A DNA stretch of 64,000 nucleotides from Numida meleagris (lineage: Eukaryota; Chordata; Aves; Galliformes; Numididae). The notes below the pieces were generated by a model. The model was not told where the DNA came from and searched no databases. It saw nothing but the letters and a program-made list of their open reading frames with translations. Positions 51,201-60,854 of the stretch are shown piece after piece (within the stretch, counting starts at the first letter, position 1; each line of letters begins with the position of its first letter). Where the stretch lies: contig NC_034415.1 of assembly GCF_002078875.1 (NCBI RefSeq), forward strand, positions 24,157,381-24,221,380, read 5' to 3'. Both the position numbers and the translations under genes were made by a program.

Positions 51201-54200
51201 CTTTCTAATAGAACTTTTTTAGTTACAGTTTTCACTCAATATTTGGTGTTGATGTCTGTTCAGTTGTAGCACTTCGCATTTTAGTCAGGTTTTCCTGACT
51301 AAAAAAAAATTTAGGAAATTTAGGAATGGCGTTTTATCTTTAAGCCACCACTATAAATACTAGATTGTTGCATGTTAATAGACTTAAACTGATAACTAAA
51401 ATAAAAACTGTAATGTTAATGCAGCATACAGATAATTTGCACCATAAGCTATATTGCTGCGTATCTTCAGGAGAAATTTTCTGTACAGTTCATGCAGTTT
51501 TGATATATGAAACCTTATCCCCACAGTTTTTTAACTGAGCATGGTAGACCGTTTCCTGAAATGATGGTGCTGGTTGCTTCCTCCCTTCTTCAACAAGGGA
51601 ATGGAATACCAGTTTCATCTAGTTTTAGCCTTAGTTTCTGTATATTTTAACTTCTCTAGTTAGAGGGAGCGTCAAAAATTTCTTGCTGGGAGGATCTTCC
51701 CATTAGTGGGTTTTGTGAATTTGTTACAGTGGGCGTTTTTGTACAGAAGCATGTTTTGAATTTTACATTATGAAGGAAAACAAATTTGCAAGCAAGAAAA
51801 CAGAAAAGTAATCATTCTCATTGCAATTATATTTTGTCCACGCTGGTATTTAAGCAATGAAATGTAATAAATCAAATATAGGAAAAGGATGCAAATTACT
51901 GTAGCTGTAAAGAAACTAGAGACAGGAGGAAGAAGTGCAAGTTTTTGCAGTATGAAGGTGAGCCTGTGTTTAAGAATTGGTTTAGCACTCGTTTGTTCCG
52001 TCCTTCACTGGGAAGCAGTGAGTTCAGCTGCACTGTAATTGGCAAAAGTGGTTTCAGGTGTGAAAAGTGCAATCATGCACTTGAGTATGGTTTTGTCCTC
52101 CTTAACTGAAATGTGAGAACATGGAATCACAAGGCATTCTTCAGGAAAAAAAACTGAATTCTCCTTTGTATTTTCCAAAGGAACTTTAATTAGTGTTATT
52201 TAAGGATTTTTTTTTTGCAATTATAAGTAATGAAATGCTCTGCAGTGTTATGATTATACCCACACTGAAAATGCGCAGCAATTTGCTTTTACTGATTTAG
52301 CTGCAAATAGAAGATGAATGCGTTCAGCTGTGTGCCTGTTTATACAGTGCATGCAAGGCAACATTTATCAGCCAGTTGGCAGTCAAAACCATATTGCTGT
52401 TAATTTTTTCTCTCCATAAAAGCCATCTAATTATGTGTTCGGTTTTTTTACGTTTTTTTTTTCTTCTCCTATCTAGGGTGTGGATTCAGGGTTTGTTCCC
52501 AGCGTTCATGATTTTGATAAGAAACTTACTGAGGCTGATGCTTACTTACAGATCTTGATAGACCAATTGAAGGTAAGTTAATGAACTGATATTGTGCTGG
52601 GGGGATTTCAAGGTCTGTCTGAAAGGAAGCTCAACAGAGGGAGAAAGTAATGTTTTGTGCTTTGCACGTGTTCTAATAATTGTGGGAAGCAAAGAGTTCA
52701 TCTGGCTGAGCTGAATGTGTGCTGGAGAAAGCAATCCTTTTCTTATATGTGAAACCTGCTGATATTAGAATTGCTCCCTTATTATTTCTTGCTCTCATGT
52801 GAAATAGCAATTTTTTTCCTAGGACTAAGAAAATTAAAAGCTATAATAGGCTAAAAGCTGAAGAAGCTGAGAGTGACGTTCTTTAGTTCTCCTAGAGTAG
52901 ATCTTGAGATTGTTAAAGCTAGAAAATCAGAATAACTTGAACTTATTATATAGATGATTTGCAATGGTTGAAACATCTTTTTGTATGTGTAACTTCTGGA
53001 AATATTAGAGATTAGTGAAGTTTAGTTTTAAAACAATTAAATCATTGACTTGTGGCATTTTAGAATTTTATCAAGTAATATACAAACACAGTTGCAAATA
53101 CGTTTCAGACTTTGTTGCAGTAATAATAATGTTTGGAGTTTTTTCTGTCCTTGAGTGAAAACATTCTGTCAAAAGTTGTGTACCAATACAGTTCTTTGCC
53201 ACTTAGTGTATCTATTTCAAGAGGGGGGGTTGGTGGGGAGCGATAAGGTCATATCTCTTAGTACTCACCTTGCTGAGGAAAAACAAAGTTTCTGCTGCTG
53301 GTTAGGACGCTTTTTCCCATGACTCAGCAGATTAAAATTGCTCTTAGGATTGCTTCAGTTCTGCTGGTTTGAACTTTTTTTTCCCTGATATAATGGACAA
53401 GTACCGTATATGGAGTATTCAGCAAAAATTCAGTTGCAGGGCAGGGCAGACGGGGGAGAGCACAGCAACAGGAATGGAAATGGGAAAAGAGATGCAAGCA
53501 AAATTTGAAGCTAATCTGCAGAGGTTTCATTCAGAAGTTAGCTTTAATTCATGTTCCAAGGCCATCTAGCAGGACTATACGAGAGAAGCATGCTTCACTG
53601 AAGGAAGGTACTTAAACCTAATTCCTTTTAATTGCTATTTCACACCAGCAGAGAGGAGGGAATGTAGGAATTAATTAAGAAATAAAAGCAAATTTGAGGA
53701 TGTCCAGAGATCACATTCTGTAGAAGCAGAAATGAGCTCTCAAGAGAAAGGGGGTCTCTGCTTTATTTGCATGCATCTTATATTCCACTCTTAATAAAAT
53801 AAATAAAAGCAGTGATAAAGGTGTGAAATCATTCTGTCTTTGTAAAAGAAGGTCTTGCAAGTCTTAAATGATTTGAATCATGAACCTGAATTAAGAAGGT
53901 ACCTGGAAGTGTTGATAAGGAATTTAGGCTTTTTTGGTAAGCATTCCATATGCTGCAGAGATCTTTACAGAAATAAGAGAATGATAGTTTGAGGTGTTCT
54001 GATGAGCATCACTTTTGTTACTTAACCTCATCTTTTTGTTGAAACTGTGGTAGAACCATGACAGCTTGAGCTGTGGGACTGGCCTCGGGAGCTGAGGCTT
54101 TGTCTCTGACAGGATGCAATAATGTAAAAAGTGAGTTATGAGTTTGTTACATCATGAATACTGTAAAGAAATATTAAGCAAAAACTGCTTTGGGTAATAA

Positions 54201-57200
54201 TACCAAGATCATATAGCACAAGTAATTATTAAATGTGCTTACTTCAGAATTTTCAGTCATTTTATCTGATACATAGCAAAAAAACCCTTTCAATATTTCT
54301 CTTGCTTCCAGCTTTTTGATGAAAAACTCCAGAACTGCAAAGATGACGAACAGAGAAAAGCAAGTACATTTTGTCTTAAATATTGCTTATTTTGCTTGAT
54401 CTGATGGTTTTGGGCACCAGTAGATGATATATATTTAAATATTCTATTTTCCTATTTCTCAAGTTGTCTAAATCACTAAAAGCAACTGGAGTAACATAAC
54501 ATTGCAACTTGTGTTGTGAGGAAATGGTAAACTTAATTTTTTAGTGATACTGGGTGCCATGCTTATAATGTTAAAAAGATTTCAGTCTGTAGGAAATGAT
54601 TACTATTCTATTATCCAACTTCACTGCGTTATAACTTAAATTTGCAATATAATTATTTTTTAATCTTATAATGAAGGTGAGCATTGAATGGATTTGTTTA
54701 TAGGAATAGCAAACCTATTCTGAAGGGAAAAAATAAACACCAAGAATCATGTATTTCCCATATTAAATCTGCATTTTTTTCTATTTCTGCGACCAGTAAA
54801 GCTATGGGTTGGCAGTCTGAGAATATCAGACTTCATTCTCCTCAGGTGATTGTATAAGTGTGTTTAAACTGTAGACAACTGACCAAAAGAGTAAGATCTA
54901 AAGGCAGTCTATTTTTCCGTCCATATTTACTGCTGGGGAAGAATTCTCCTTCAGTGCTGACGTCTCTTCAGGTGCTACTTTGCTGATCAGGCAGTACTTT
55001 TTTCTCTTCCCCCCCCCCCCGTGACAGTGCTTCTCATCCCTAGAGACTTTCTGCACATTGTGCTGATTTCTGCCTTCATCTCTGCGAGTAATCCATGGAG
55101 CAGACAGATTGACTTTGTAGAGAAAGGAAGCTTATATAGAGGAGGTCAGCTTCCTCAGTTTTAAGTCTTTAAGTGTTGGTATTACTATAGATTCCACTTA
55201 TTCTCTGTTAAAAATGAAAAAGATCTGACAAAACACTTTTTTTGATCGTGTCTCTTCCTGGACTGAAGCAGCTAAGAGGCTTTTTAATACTGTATTTAGC
55301 AGTTCTCCTGTTTATGTAAATACGGTTCAGCTTTCAGGCTCTGGACTGAGTCTGCACTGCAGGGTACTGCCATCCAGCCATAATCTTTTCATCAGAGGAA
55401 GTGAGATTTGGTGATTAGTTGTGTGTTACGTGTTTCCCAAATTGCTAAATGCTGTTTTCTGCAGCTGTTTGTGGCCAGGCCTTTAAAACTTGAGTGATTG
55501 TATTTGCAAGAGCATTGGACAAAACACTGGACATACTTTGTCTTTTGAAGATGATGCTGTAGATTAGGGTATGAGTGTTCTGAGGTGCTTCAAGGTCTCT
55601 TGGATATTTTCTTCTCAGACAGGGTAATTTGTGGAAATTGGAAGAAGATTCAGACTTGATGTGAAGACTGAGAAATATTGTGGAGGAGGTGTAGCCTGAT
55701 CAAGCTGTTTGGCTCCTAGCAAGTAGGTTTGGTGAAGTAAATCTAAAGCTGAATGCAGGGATTTAAATTGCACTTCACTAATTCCGGCCGTGAGTTGGCC
55801 GCTTCCTTGTGCCAGACAAGCTGATCTGACTCTTGTAGCCACATGATTATTGAATGAGGCAAAAATCTTGATCAGTGAAATAAAATTAGCTTTCTGTTTG
55901 ATCACCAGTGGCTTTATTTAAAATTAAAAAAAAAGAAATCAGGTATCAAGGAGGTGCAAAAAGCAGCAACTAGGTGGAGCAGTTCCAGTGGAAGCCTGCG
56001 AGTTGATTAGATTAGTTATAGTATGTGGCTACATTCTGCAAATATAAATTGAAGAATTTGGAAGAAGATTGACTTTCCAAGGGATGCAGATAGAGTTTCT
56101 GCAGGAAATTGCTTTCATTTGAAAATGTGTTTAATACCTAACACCAGGGAAACCATCTTAGGAAAATTTCTTCTTAATTGATAAGAATAGGGATCTTGAA
56201 GAGAGAAAATTGTGATAAATTAGTAGAATATGATATTTGGCTTCATTTTTATTGCCTAATGGTTTTCATCTTCAACATACTTCTTATCTTATTTAGCTAA
56301 TGAAAATCTGGAGACTTTGATATCACTATTTGCTCCTCAGAAGGGTCTTCACAAGGACTGAATCTGTCTGGCTTTTCAGGATATCATAGAATAGCTTGAG
56401 TTGGAAGGGACTTCAAAGATTATCAAGTTCCAACCCCTGTGTATATGTATAAACATAGTTAGAAGACAATATTCCATTTGCACATGCTTTGTTCTTGCAG
56501 CGTAGCCACAGGGCACAAATGTGGAAGAAAAAAATCGGATTAATGCAGAATATTTCTGCTTAGGTTGGCCTCCTCACAAAAACTTTTCATTTCTCTAAGG
56601 GAAAAAAAAGTTACGATTGCATAATTTGTGGCTAGGCCTTGGTAACCAGCGTACCTGAGTTTTATACCATCCCAGATCTTCTGTGCAACCTCAGATGTGT
56701 TACGCTTTGTCTGCGTCTGTGTGCAAGAATAGCGATGTCTGAATTTGACTGTTTGAAAGATTGCAGACGGGTTGGGAAAACACTGTGACCAAATTGCATT
56801 ACATGACCTGTCATCGCTGTCAGATTTAACAGATTTCAACAGCTATCTGCAAGGGGAATAAAATACTGATTTTTGTGGCATGTAAATATTGTTATAACAT
56901 CTTGGAAAAAGTAGATAAAGAATAATCAAACTGCCAACAGCTGCCTACAGCTGGCTATAAAGCTTTGAGGCAGAATGATTCATTGCAGCTGTTTCGTCTT
57001 TCAGCTGATGAAAACTTTGTGTTTGGGTGCATGTATTTTGGTACTGTAAAGCTCAAAACTTTGAAGTGCTGTCATCATATTTAAAACGATTCTTTTCAGT
57101 GCATGCTCATGAAGTTTGGGCTGGAAGCGTAACAGAGACATGAAAAATAATAAAGGAATTCTTAACTGTTGGCATGTTTTGTGCCTGCAGTAGAAGTAAA

Positions 57201-60200
57201 TGTAATGTCCCATCCCTGAGAGGCAGTTCCCTACGTGGCTGTGGCCCAGTCTTTCCAATGGCACTATTTGGCCACCTCTTGCCAATTAATCATAATTAGA
57301 GGTTGAAGGAAATGTATGGCATCGTTATGAATAGTGTATAGAACAGAGTATAACTGATTTTCCCTAGGCATTTGCTGGGAAACCATCGCCGCATTTTTAT
57401 TCACATAAACTAAGACTATGAATCCACAGGAATGAACAGATGCCTGTTGCTCTCTTATGGCGTAGAATTTGGCTTGCAATGCTGTGTGGGGAAGAACGTT
57501 CCTTTACACACTTAGATTACTGAAGAATCATAAAGAAGCTGATTCAAGTCACATGAAACATTCATATTAATCAAAACAAAGAGGTCCTGTAATTGAATTT
57601 GTAGAGGATCAGCACTGAGTCCAATTGGATAATTTTGCCTTCAGCAGGTAGACACAAGGACATCAACAGGATGCACGTTCTTCTTAGATAGGTCATGCTT
57701 ATGTGTAGAAGGGCATGCAGATGCCTTTCGTGTGCCTGATGTGTAATTCCACACAGGAAATACTTGTGAACCAGTGTTTCCAGATAAGAGGACAGATTTC
57801 CAGGTGCATGAACTGTCTGTTTAGAACAAGCAAGAAAAGGTGTGCACTGCTATTTTTCCATGATTTTTTTTTAAATCCGGTTTACCTGTGTTTGCTTGTT
57901 ACACTTGAATAAAGATTAATTTCAAGTGATACTGGTTGTTGGAATGTACTGCTTCCAGTACACTACGTTAGAGTAGTGTTGTTAGAGTGAATCGTCGTAC
58001 TGAATTTCATCTTTGTTGCTCTTAGTGTTAGGCAAAGGTAAAGTGTGGACTTCAATGGGTAAATATGTGTAATGTCACTGCTCAGAAATTCCTAAGCTTG
58101 GCAGCTCTGGGTTTTAATTAGCAGCTTGATCTCAGTCTTTTCAGTTGCAAAATGAAGATTTTGTCTTTATGTAGAAATAATCTTTGTGTTGATTGCTTTT
58201 TTTCATTCCCTCCATGTGTTTAAGATTAAAATATGACGTTTGTACAGTATTTAGATCAGGCTGCATGCTGGAAGTTCTTTCTTTAACCACACTGTTGGGA
58301 TTTTTCTTTTACAGAAAATTGAAAGTCTGAAAGAAACCACCAGTGTAAGTTATTTTAATTTTTTAACTAGTACATAGATTCTGAATAATCACCATATTTT
58401 CTTCTGAAAAATTCTAAACTTCATTACTGAATAATGGAAGGTTGTTTCTTTGTTTGCTTTTCCATTAAGGGTGATGGAATTTCAAACTTCATGTTGAGAA
58501 ACAGAATAAAATAACCTTTTATTTCACTCATTCCAGGCAGAAAATGTTGATAACCTGTCTCTCTCTTTTGGTCATATTTCAACCTTACAAAACCTTATTG
58601 GACAGTAGAAAAAAAAAACAAACCCAAACCTCTTAAGAGGTTATCTTTCCCATTTGATAAATGCACAATTCTTCCAGCAGAAACATCTGTTTAAAAAAAA
58701 AAAAACATATGTTCTCTTTAGAGTCACACGATAGGGACTGCTTAGCTGTACTAACATGGATAACTTGCTTCTCCTGATCTGTTAAAACTTTGACATCTCA
58801 TTCGTTGCCTGCAGTGGGGAATATGGATTCTGTGCTCTGAGAACGTTGCTTTCTGTCATTCTGTCTTGCTTGTTCCATCCCTTCATCTCAGTTCTTCAGA
58901 CGTTTACTTTGTAGTGAATATTAAGATGTATGTCTTGTTCTTCGATCTATGTTTTTTGCATTGAGTCTGCTCCAGGCCTTCTCTAGTCCTTTATCAGTAT
59001 TTCTTCATGCCTGGTAAATCATAGGGATGTCCTGTTTGTGTAATGATTGTGGAAGATTGCCACTTGGCCTTGAATTAATTTTCTCTGAGTTCTGATAAAT
59101 CAGTATCTTCCCCTCCAGTTAAATGTTGTCATATTCTTCTAGTTTTTTTTTTCTTCACCTTATCTTTTATACTGAGTCTTCTATAGGATCTGATTCTATT
59201 TCTTGAATGCTTCTGCATTCGTCTAGAGCACAGATCTGCCTGTTAATCTTCCACTTATGTCCTCAGCTTCCCTTTCTCCTCCTCTGTCCATTGCTTGAAG
59301 TAGTGCTCAGTGGATTACCCTGGATAATGTAAAAATCTCACCACAATGTGGAGTTCAAGGAGCACAGTACATGGTCAGCTTGGGGCCCACTGGATTTCAA
59401 TCTCTTGTAGCAGCTCTGATATCAGAGCAAGGCTAGCTCCTGCAGAGCACTGTCCCAGTGTGTGCTCTGGGTTTCTGGGAACCTGTATTAAATCAAGTAG
59501 TGTAATGTCAAAAAGCCTGGTTCTGGTGCTGCTTTCAGATTTATGTCTAGCATCTTAGAATTGTAAAATCATAGAATAGCTGAGGTTGGAAGGGACTTCT
59601 GAAGGTCTGTAGCCCAGCCCCGTGCTCAGAGCAAGGTCAGCTAGAAAACCATCGGGTTTTCCTTTATTTTGATTTCTGGTGATTGCTAGTTGTTCTGTCA
59701 TTGGATACCAGTGCAAAAAATCTGTTGTCTTCATGCCTTCCCTCTCCTATCAGATATATATACCCATTGATAAGGTCTCCCTTGTGCATCCTCCTCTTCA
59801 GGTTATACAATCCTGGCTTCCTTTAATCATATTTCCGGTCATTTTTGTTTCCAGTCCTTTGTTGGAATTTGCTCCCAAATACCCAAGTTTGTCTTGTTCT
59901 AAAGTGTGGTACAGGCTCAGACAGCTCTGCAGGAGTCTGCTTATTAGTGCTAATTAAATGTGAGCTAGGCCAGACCTTTTCTGCTTTCCCCAGGATGCTG
60001 TGGTGGATAATGGCTGTGGCTCTGTCCTGTTAGTTGTGCCCAGCATGGCCGAAGATAATCCACTATAGGGCCCTTGGTTTTCAGTTGACAAGGTGCAGAA
60101 GCACATTAGCCAACTCTCTTAAGAAGGCAACATTTCTTGCTCTTTCCTTAATTCTCTCTCTTTTTACATGTTTTGTCATCCTGAATCTCTTTATACACTG

Positions 60201-60854
60201 ATGTTAATGTTTTCCAGTGCTCCTTCTTCATATTCTGTTACTGTCGCTTCAGCCTCATGTGTTGAGCTTTTTCTTTGGTGTTCTGCTGTTCTTTTATTGC
60301 GCCTTATGTTGTGTAAAGTATCATCTTCTGCAGAACGTCCATTACCTTCACACTAATTACTTTCATTACTTTTTCCTTCTTCCTTTCCCCCTTATCTTCA
60401 TCTTACAGAGAGAACTTGTCAAGTATGTAAATGAGGGATACTTCTAATCAAAACGGAAGAAGTAGCACTTGCTGAATGCATTAGAACCAGCATTTGCTCA
60501 GAATTTGCCTGCTTGCTTTTCTGTGGAAGTTGGAAGCTGACTTCCATTTCTCCTTGGAATGCTGTGCTTTATGTGGCTTTTGGAAACTTCAGTTTCCTAC
60601 TGCTGCGTTTCTGTGCTTGGCAAAAGAAGGACAGAATGAAGGGGTGGGTGAAGGGAGGGAAAGTAGGGCTTCTGCAGAAGTGTCTATTTAAGTCTTGACA
60701 AATATTTCTGTTAATATTTCATGTAACTAATGAAAATACACGTAAATACAATTATTGTAAGATGCTGATATAAGGTTTTTTCTTTTTCTTTTTTTTTTCT
60801 TAGAGCATGGTAGAATCAATAAAACACTGCATTGTCTTGCTACAGATTGCTAAA
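20601..60854 (+). CDS. OSBPL9: OSBPL9 coding span, exons 1-8 (3' part beyond window)
   Basis: OSBPL9 (ORP9) is a lipid-transfer protein of ER-Golgi and ER-endosome contacts. Its PH domain binds PI4P on the Golgi side, an FFAT motif binds VAP on the ER, and the C-terminal ORD carries sterol/PI4P or PS. Joining 20601-20711, 29287-29337, 33275-33353, 44605-44681, 52477-52572, 54312-54359, 58315-58344 and 60804-60854 gives 543 bases, 181 codons, with no stop and correct phases throughout. Residues 2 to about 99 form the PH domain: [10 protein letters not shown] is the typical beta1-beta2 signature, and W90 in EREKWIHAL is the conserved tryptophan of the C-terminal helix. Residues 107-181 are the following linker, probably helical or coiled coil ([28 protein letters not shown]). 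The protein is nearly identical to human ORP9 here. Human ORP9 is about 736 residues, so roughly three quarters, including FFAT and ORD, lies to the right of the window. Two introns seem to use GC donors. Confidence 0.95.
20811..20890 (+). promoter_or_regulatory. OSBPL9: 31 bp tandem repeat with three CCAAT boxes
   Basis: Two 31 bp units (20811-20841, 20842-20872) and a partial third (from 20873) each begin with a GCGGCCAATG-like core, giving CCAAT at 20815-20819, 20846-20850 and 20877-20881. The spacing is exactly 31 bp, about three helical turns, as in NF-Y-driven promoters. The array lies 100-180 bp after the exon 1 donor, so it would act from inside intron 1, or for a transcript starting there. 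Confidence 0.75.
21211..21258. repeat. OSBPL9: T48 homopolymer
   Basis: An uninterrupted run of 48 T at the downstream edge of the CpG island, in intron 1. Its length is likely variable between individuals and may not be exact in the assembly. The open frame coding poly-Phe over it is an artefact. Confidence 0.9.
27341..27369. repeat. OSBPL9: T-rich run with (CTTT)n core
   Basis: Poly-T with four CTTT steps in the middle, an ordinary simple repeat inside intron 1. Confidence 0.75.
29287..29337 (+). CDS. OSBPL9: OSBPL9 exon 2
   Basis: Codes residues 38-54, [17 protein letters not shown], part of the PH domain with a basic patch that fits phosphoinositide binding. The acceptor is TTTCTTTCAG, the donor GTGAGT. 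It is phase 0 at both ends (51 bases), so skipping would keep the frame. Confidence 0.95.
29519..29580 (+). mobile_element. CR1 LINE 3' end fragment
   Basis: TTGGACTCGATGATCCTTAT, then CCCTTCCAACTCAGG and TTCTGTGATATTG, is the typical 3' end and tail of chicken CR1 in plus orientation. Only about 60 bp remain, as expected for a strongly 5'-truncated copy. Confidence 0.85.
31287..31806 (+). mobile_element. Galluhop-like mariner transposon, internally deleted
   Basis: A 20 bp inverted repeat, ACTCCAAAAGTAATGCCTCC, lies at 31297-31316 and, reversed, at 31777-31796. The element ends next to TA dinucleotides (31285-31286 and 31807-31808), the target of Tc1/mariner elements. Inside is the beginning of a mariner transposase frame. 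The copy is about 520 bp, while autonomous mariners are about 1.2-1.3 kb, so the catalytic part is missing. It belongs to the galliform family known as Galluhop, judged from the terminal sequence and the coding remnant. Confidence 0.88.
31424..31630 (+). pseudogene. mariner transposase N-terminal remnant
   Basis: The frame codes [18 protein letters not shown] followed by [20 protein letters not shown], the first helix-turn-helix of mariner transposases that binds the terminal repeat. It stops after 68 codons. The second HTH and the DD34D catalytic domain are absent because of the internal deletion, so it cannot catalyse transposition. It lies inside the terminal repeats described above. Confidence 0.85.
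32241..32272. repeat. 15 bp direct duplication
   Basis: TGACACTTGGCTAAG occurs twice, separated by CG. A small local duplication in intron 2. Confidence 0.8.
33275..33353 (+). CDS. OSBPL9: OSBPL9 exon 3
   Basis: Codes residues 55-80 plus the first base of codon 81. It contains [19 protein letters not shown] and KTFHFQ, the middle strands of the PH domain. The acceptor is TTTCACAG, the donor GTGAGC. It ends in phase 1; the split codon (G|CT, Ala) is completed by exon 4. Confidence 0.95.
33354..44604 (+). other. OSBPL9: OSBPL9 intron 3
   Basis: 11,251 bp, GT-AG, the largest complete intron in the window. It holds a strong hairpin-forming palindrome at 34734-34789 and only minor simple repeats. 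No exon of another gene was recognised. Confidence 0.85.
34734..34789. repeat. near-perfect inverted repeat, hairpin-forming
   Basis: Arms of 25 bp (34734-34758 and 34765-34789) are complementary at 23 of 25 positions, around a 6-base loop. The arm begins AGTATTTGGTATACA. The two differences would be tolerated as A-C or G-T type pairs. In RNA this forms one long stem of pre-miRNA size; as DNA it could be a tiny MITE or a palindrome. The function is unknown. Confidence 0.85.
44605..44681 (+). CDS. OSBPL9: OSBPL9 exon 4
   Basis: Codes the rest of codon 81 and residues 82-106: [20 protein letters not shown] then TLQLQ. This is the C-terminal helix of the PH domain with the conserved Trp at 90. 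The acceptor is TTTTTTCAG. The exon ends CTGCAG and is followed by GCAAGT, a GC donor in otherwise perfect context. The next exon continues in phase 0 with GVDSGF, as in human ORP9 (GLDSGF), which fixes this boundary. Confidence 0.93.
45931..45960 (+). repeat. 15 bp tandem duplication in intronic CpG island
   Basis: GGGCAGCCAACCGGC is present twice, back to back. Each copy contains a GCCAAC element similar to an NF1 half-site or a weak CCAAT-like box. Confidence 0.8.
46109..46117 (+). CDS. OSBPL9: candidate alternative first coding exon 1b
   Basis: ATG GCC GGT is followed at once by the donor GTGAGT. G at -3 and +4 gives a good start context. Spliced to exon 5 in phase 0 it would read [13 protein letters not shown], continuing in the normal OSBPL9 frame and omitting residues 1-106, that is the whole PH domain. 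The match of phase, strand, donor and CpG island supports a real first exon. Using the other possible GT (one codon base earlier, at GGCCG|GTGTGA) would put exon 5 out of frame. No transcript evidence is available here. Confidence 0.7.
46311..46352. repeat. 12 bp tandem repeat with AATTAATTG units
   Basis: Three units of AATTAATTGCNN and a partial fourth. Each carries a TTAATTG homeodomain-type core. The repeat begins about 50 bp after the intronic CpG island ends. Confidence 0.85.
48236..48431 (+). mobile_element. CR1 LINE 3' fragment with intact tail
   Basis: GGAATGGGCTGCCCAGGGAG, CCTGGAGGTATTCAAGG and GGTTGGACTGGATGATCTTG are CR1 3' sequence in plus orientation. It ends in the tail GATTCTATGATTCTATG, the hallmark of CR1. 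5'-truncated, no reverse transcriptase frame. Confidence 0.93.
52477..52572 (+). CDS. OSBPL9: OSBPL9 exon 5
   Basis: Codes residues 107-138, from [16 protein letters not shown] to [16 protein letters not shown]. Acceptor TCCTATCTAG, donor GTAAGT, phase 0 at both ends. It is the first exon shared by the full-length form and the candidate PH-less form. Human has Gln where this sequence has His in PSVQDFD. Confidence 0.95.
52573..54311 (+). other. OSBPL9: OSBPL9 intron 5
   Basis: 1,739 bp, GT-AG. Only AT-rich non-coding sequence and a short G run near 53222 were seen. Confidence 0.85.
54312..54359 (+). CDS. OSBPL9: OSBPL9 exon 6
   Basis: Codes residues 139-154, [16 protein letters not shown]. 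Acceptor TTGCTTCCAG. The only boundary that keeps the family frame (DEQRK then KIE) is after AGA AAA, followed by GCAAGT, a second GC donor, here with A at -1. A GT four bases further on would give a frameshift and a TGA early in exon 7. The exon is 48 bases, so skipping would keep the frame. Confidence 0.9.
54360..58314 (+). other. OSBPL9: OSBPL9 intron 6 (GC-AG)
   Basis: 3,955 bp beginning with GC. It holds a short C run at about 55011-55020 and a small CR1 piece at 56382-56442. No other gene or RNA was recognised. Confidence 0.8.
56382..56442 (-). mobile_element. short CR1 LINE fragment
   Basis: CATAGAATAGCTTGAGTTGG, then AAGGGACTTCAAAG and TTCCAACCCC, is the complement of the CR1 3' end, so the insertion is in minus orientation. 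About 60 bp are left. Confidence 0.88.
58315..58344 (+). CDS. OSBPL9: OSBPL9 exon 7
   Basis: A 30-base micro-exon coding residues 155-164, [10 protein letters not shown]. Acceptor TTTTACAG, donor GTAAGT, phase 0. The human counterpart reads KIETLKETTN. Confidence 0.93.
58345..60803 (+). other. OSBPL9: OSBPL9 intron 7
   Basis: 2,459 bp, GT-AG. It contains a CR1 fragment (59569-60030) and A-rich runs near 58608 and 58692. Confidence 0.85.
59569..60030 (-). mobile_element. CR1 LINE fragment, diverged
   Basis: It starts with TCATAGAATAGCTGAGGTTG and GGAAGGGACTTC, the complement of the CR1 3' end. It continues with matching but decayed blocks (GATAAGGTCTCCCTTGTGCA, TCCTCTTCAGG, AGTCCTTTGTTGGA). 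The right end is approximate. No reading frame survives. Confidence 0.8.
60804..60854 (+). CDS. OSBPL9: OSBPL9 exon 8
   Basis: Codes residues 165-181, [17 protein letters not shown], identical to human as I recall it. Acceptor TTTTTTTCTTAG after a long T tract, donor GTGAGT, phase 0. Confidence 0.95.

Larger units (their letters stand above)
44682..52476 (+). other. OSBPL9: OSBPL9 intron 4 (GC-AG)
   Basis: 7,795 bp beginning with GC and ending with AG. It contains a whole CpG island with a candidate alternative first exon (45830-46260), a 12 bp tandem repeat (46311-46352), a CR1 copy (48236-48431) and several T-rich runs (for example 50026-50040). Confidence 0.85.
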
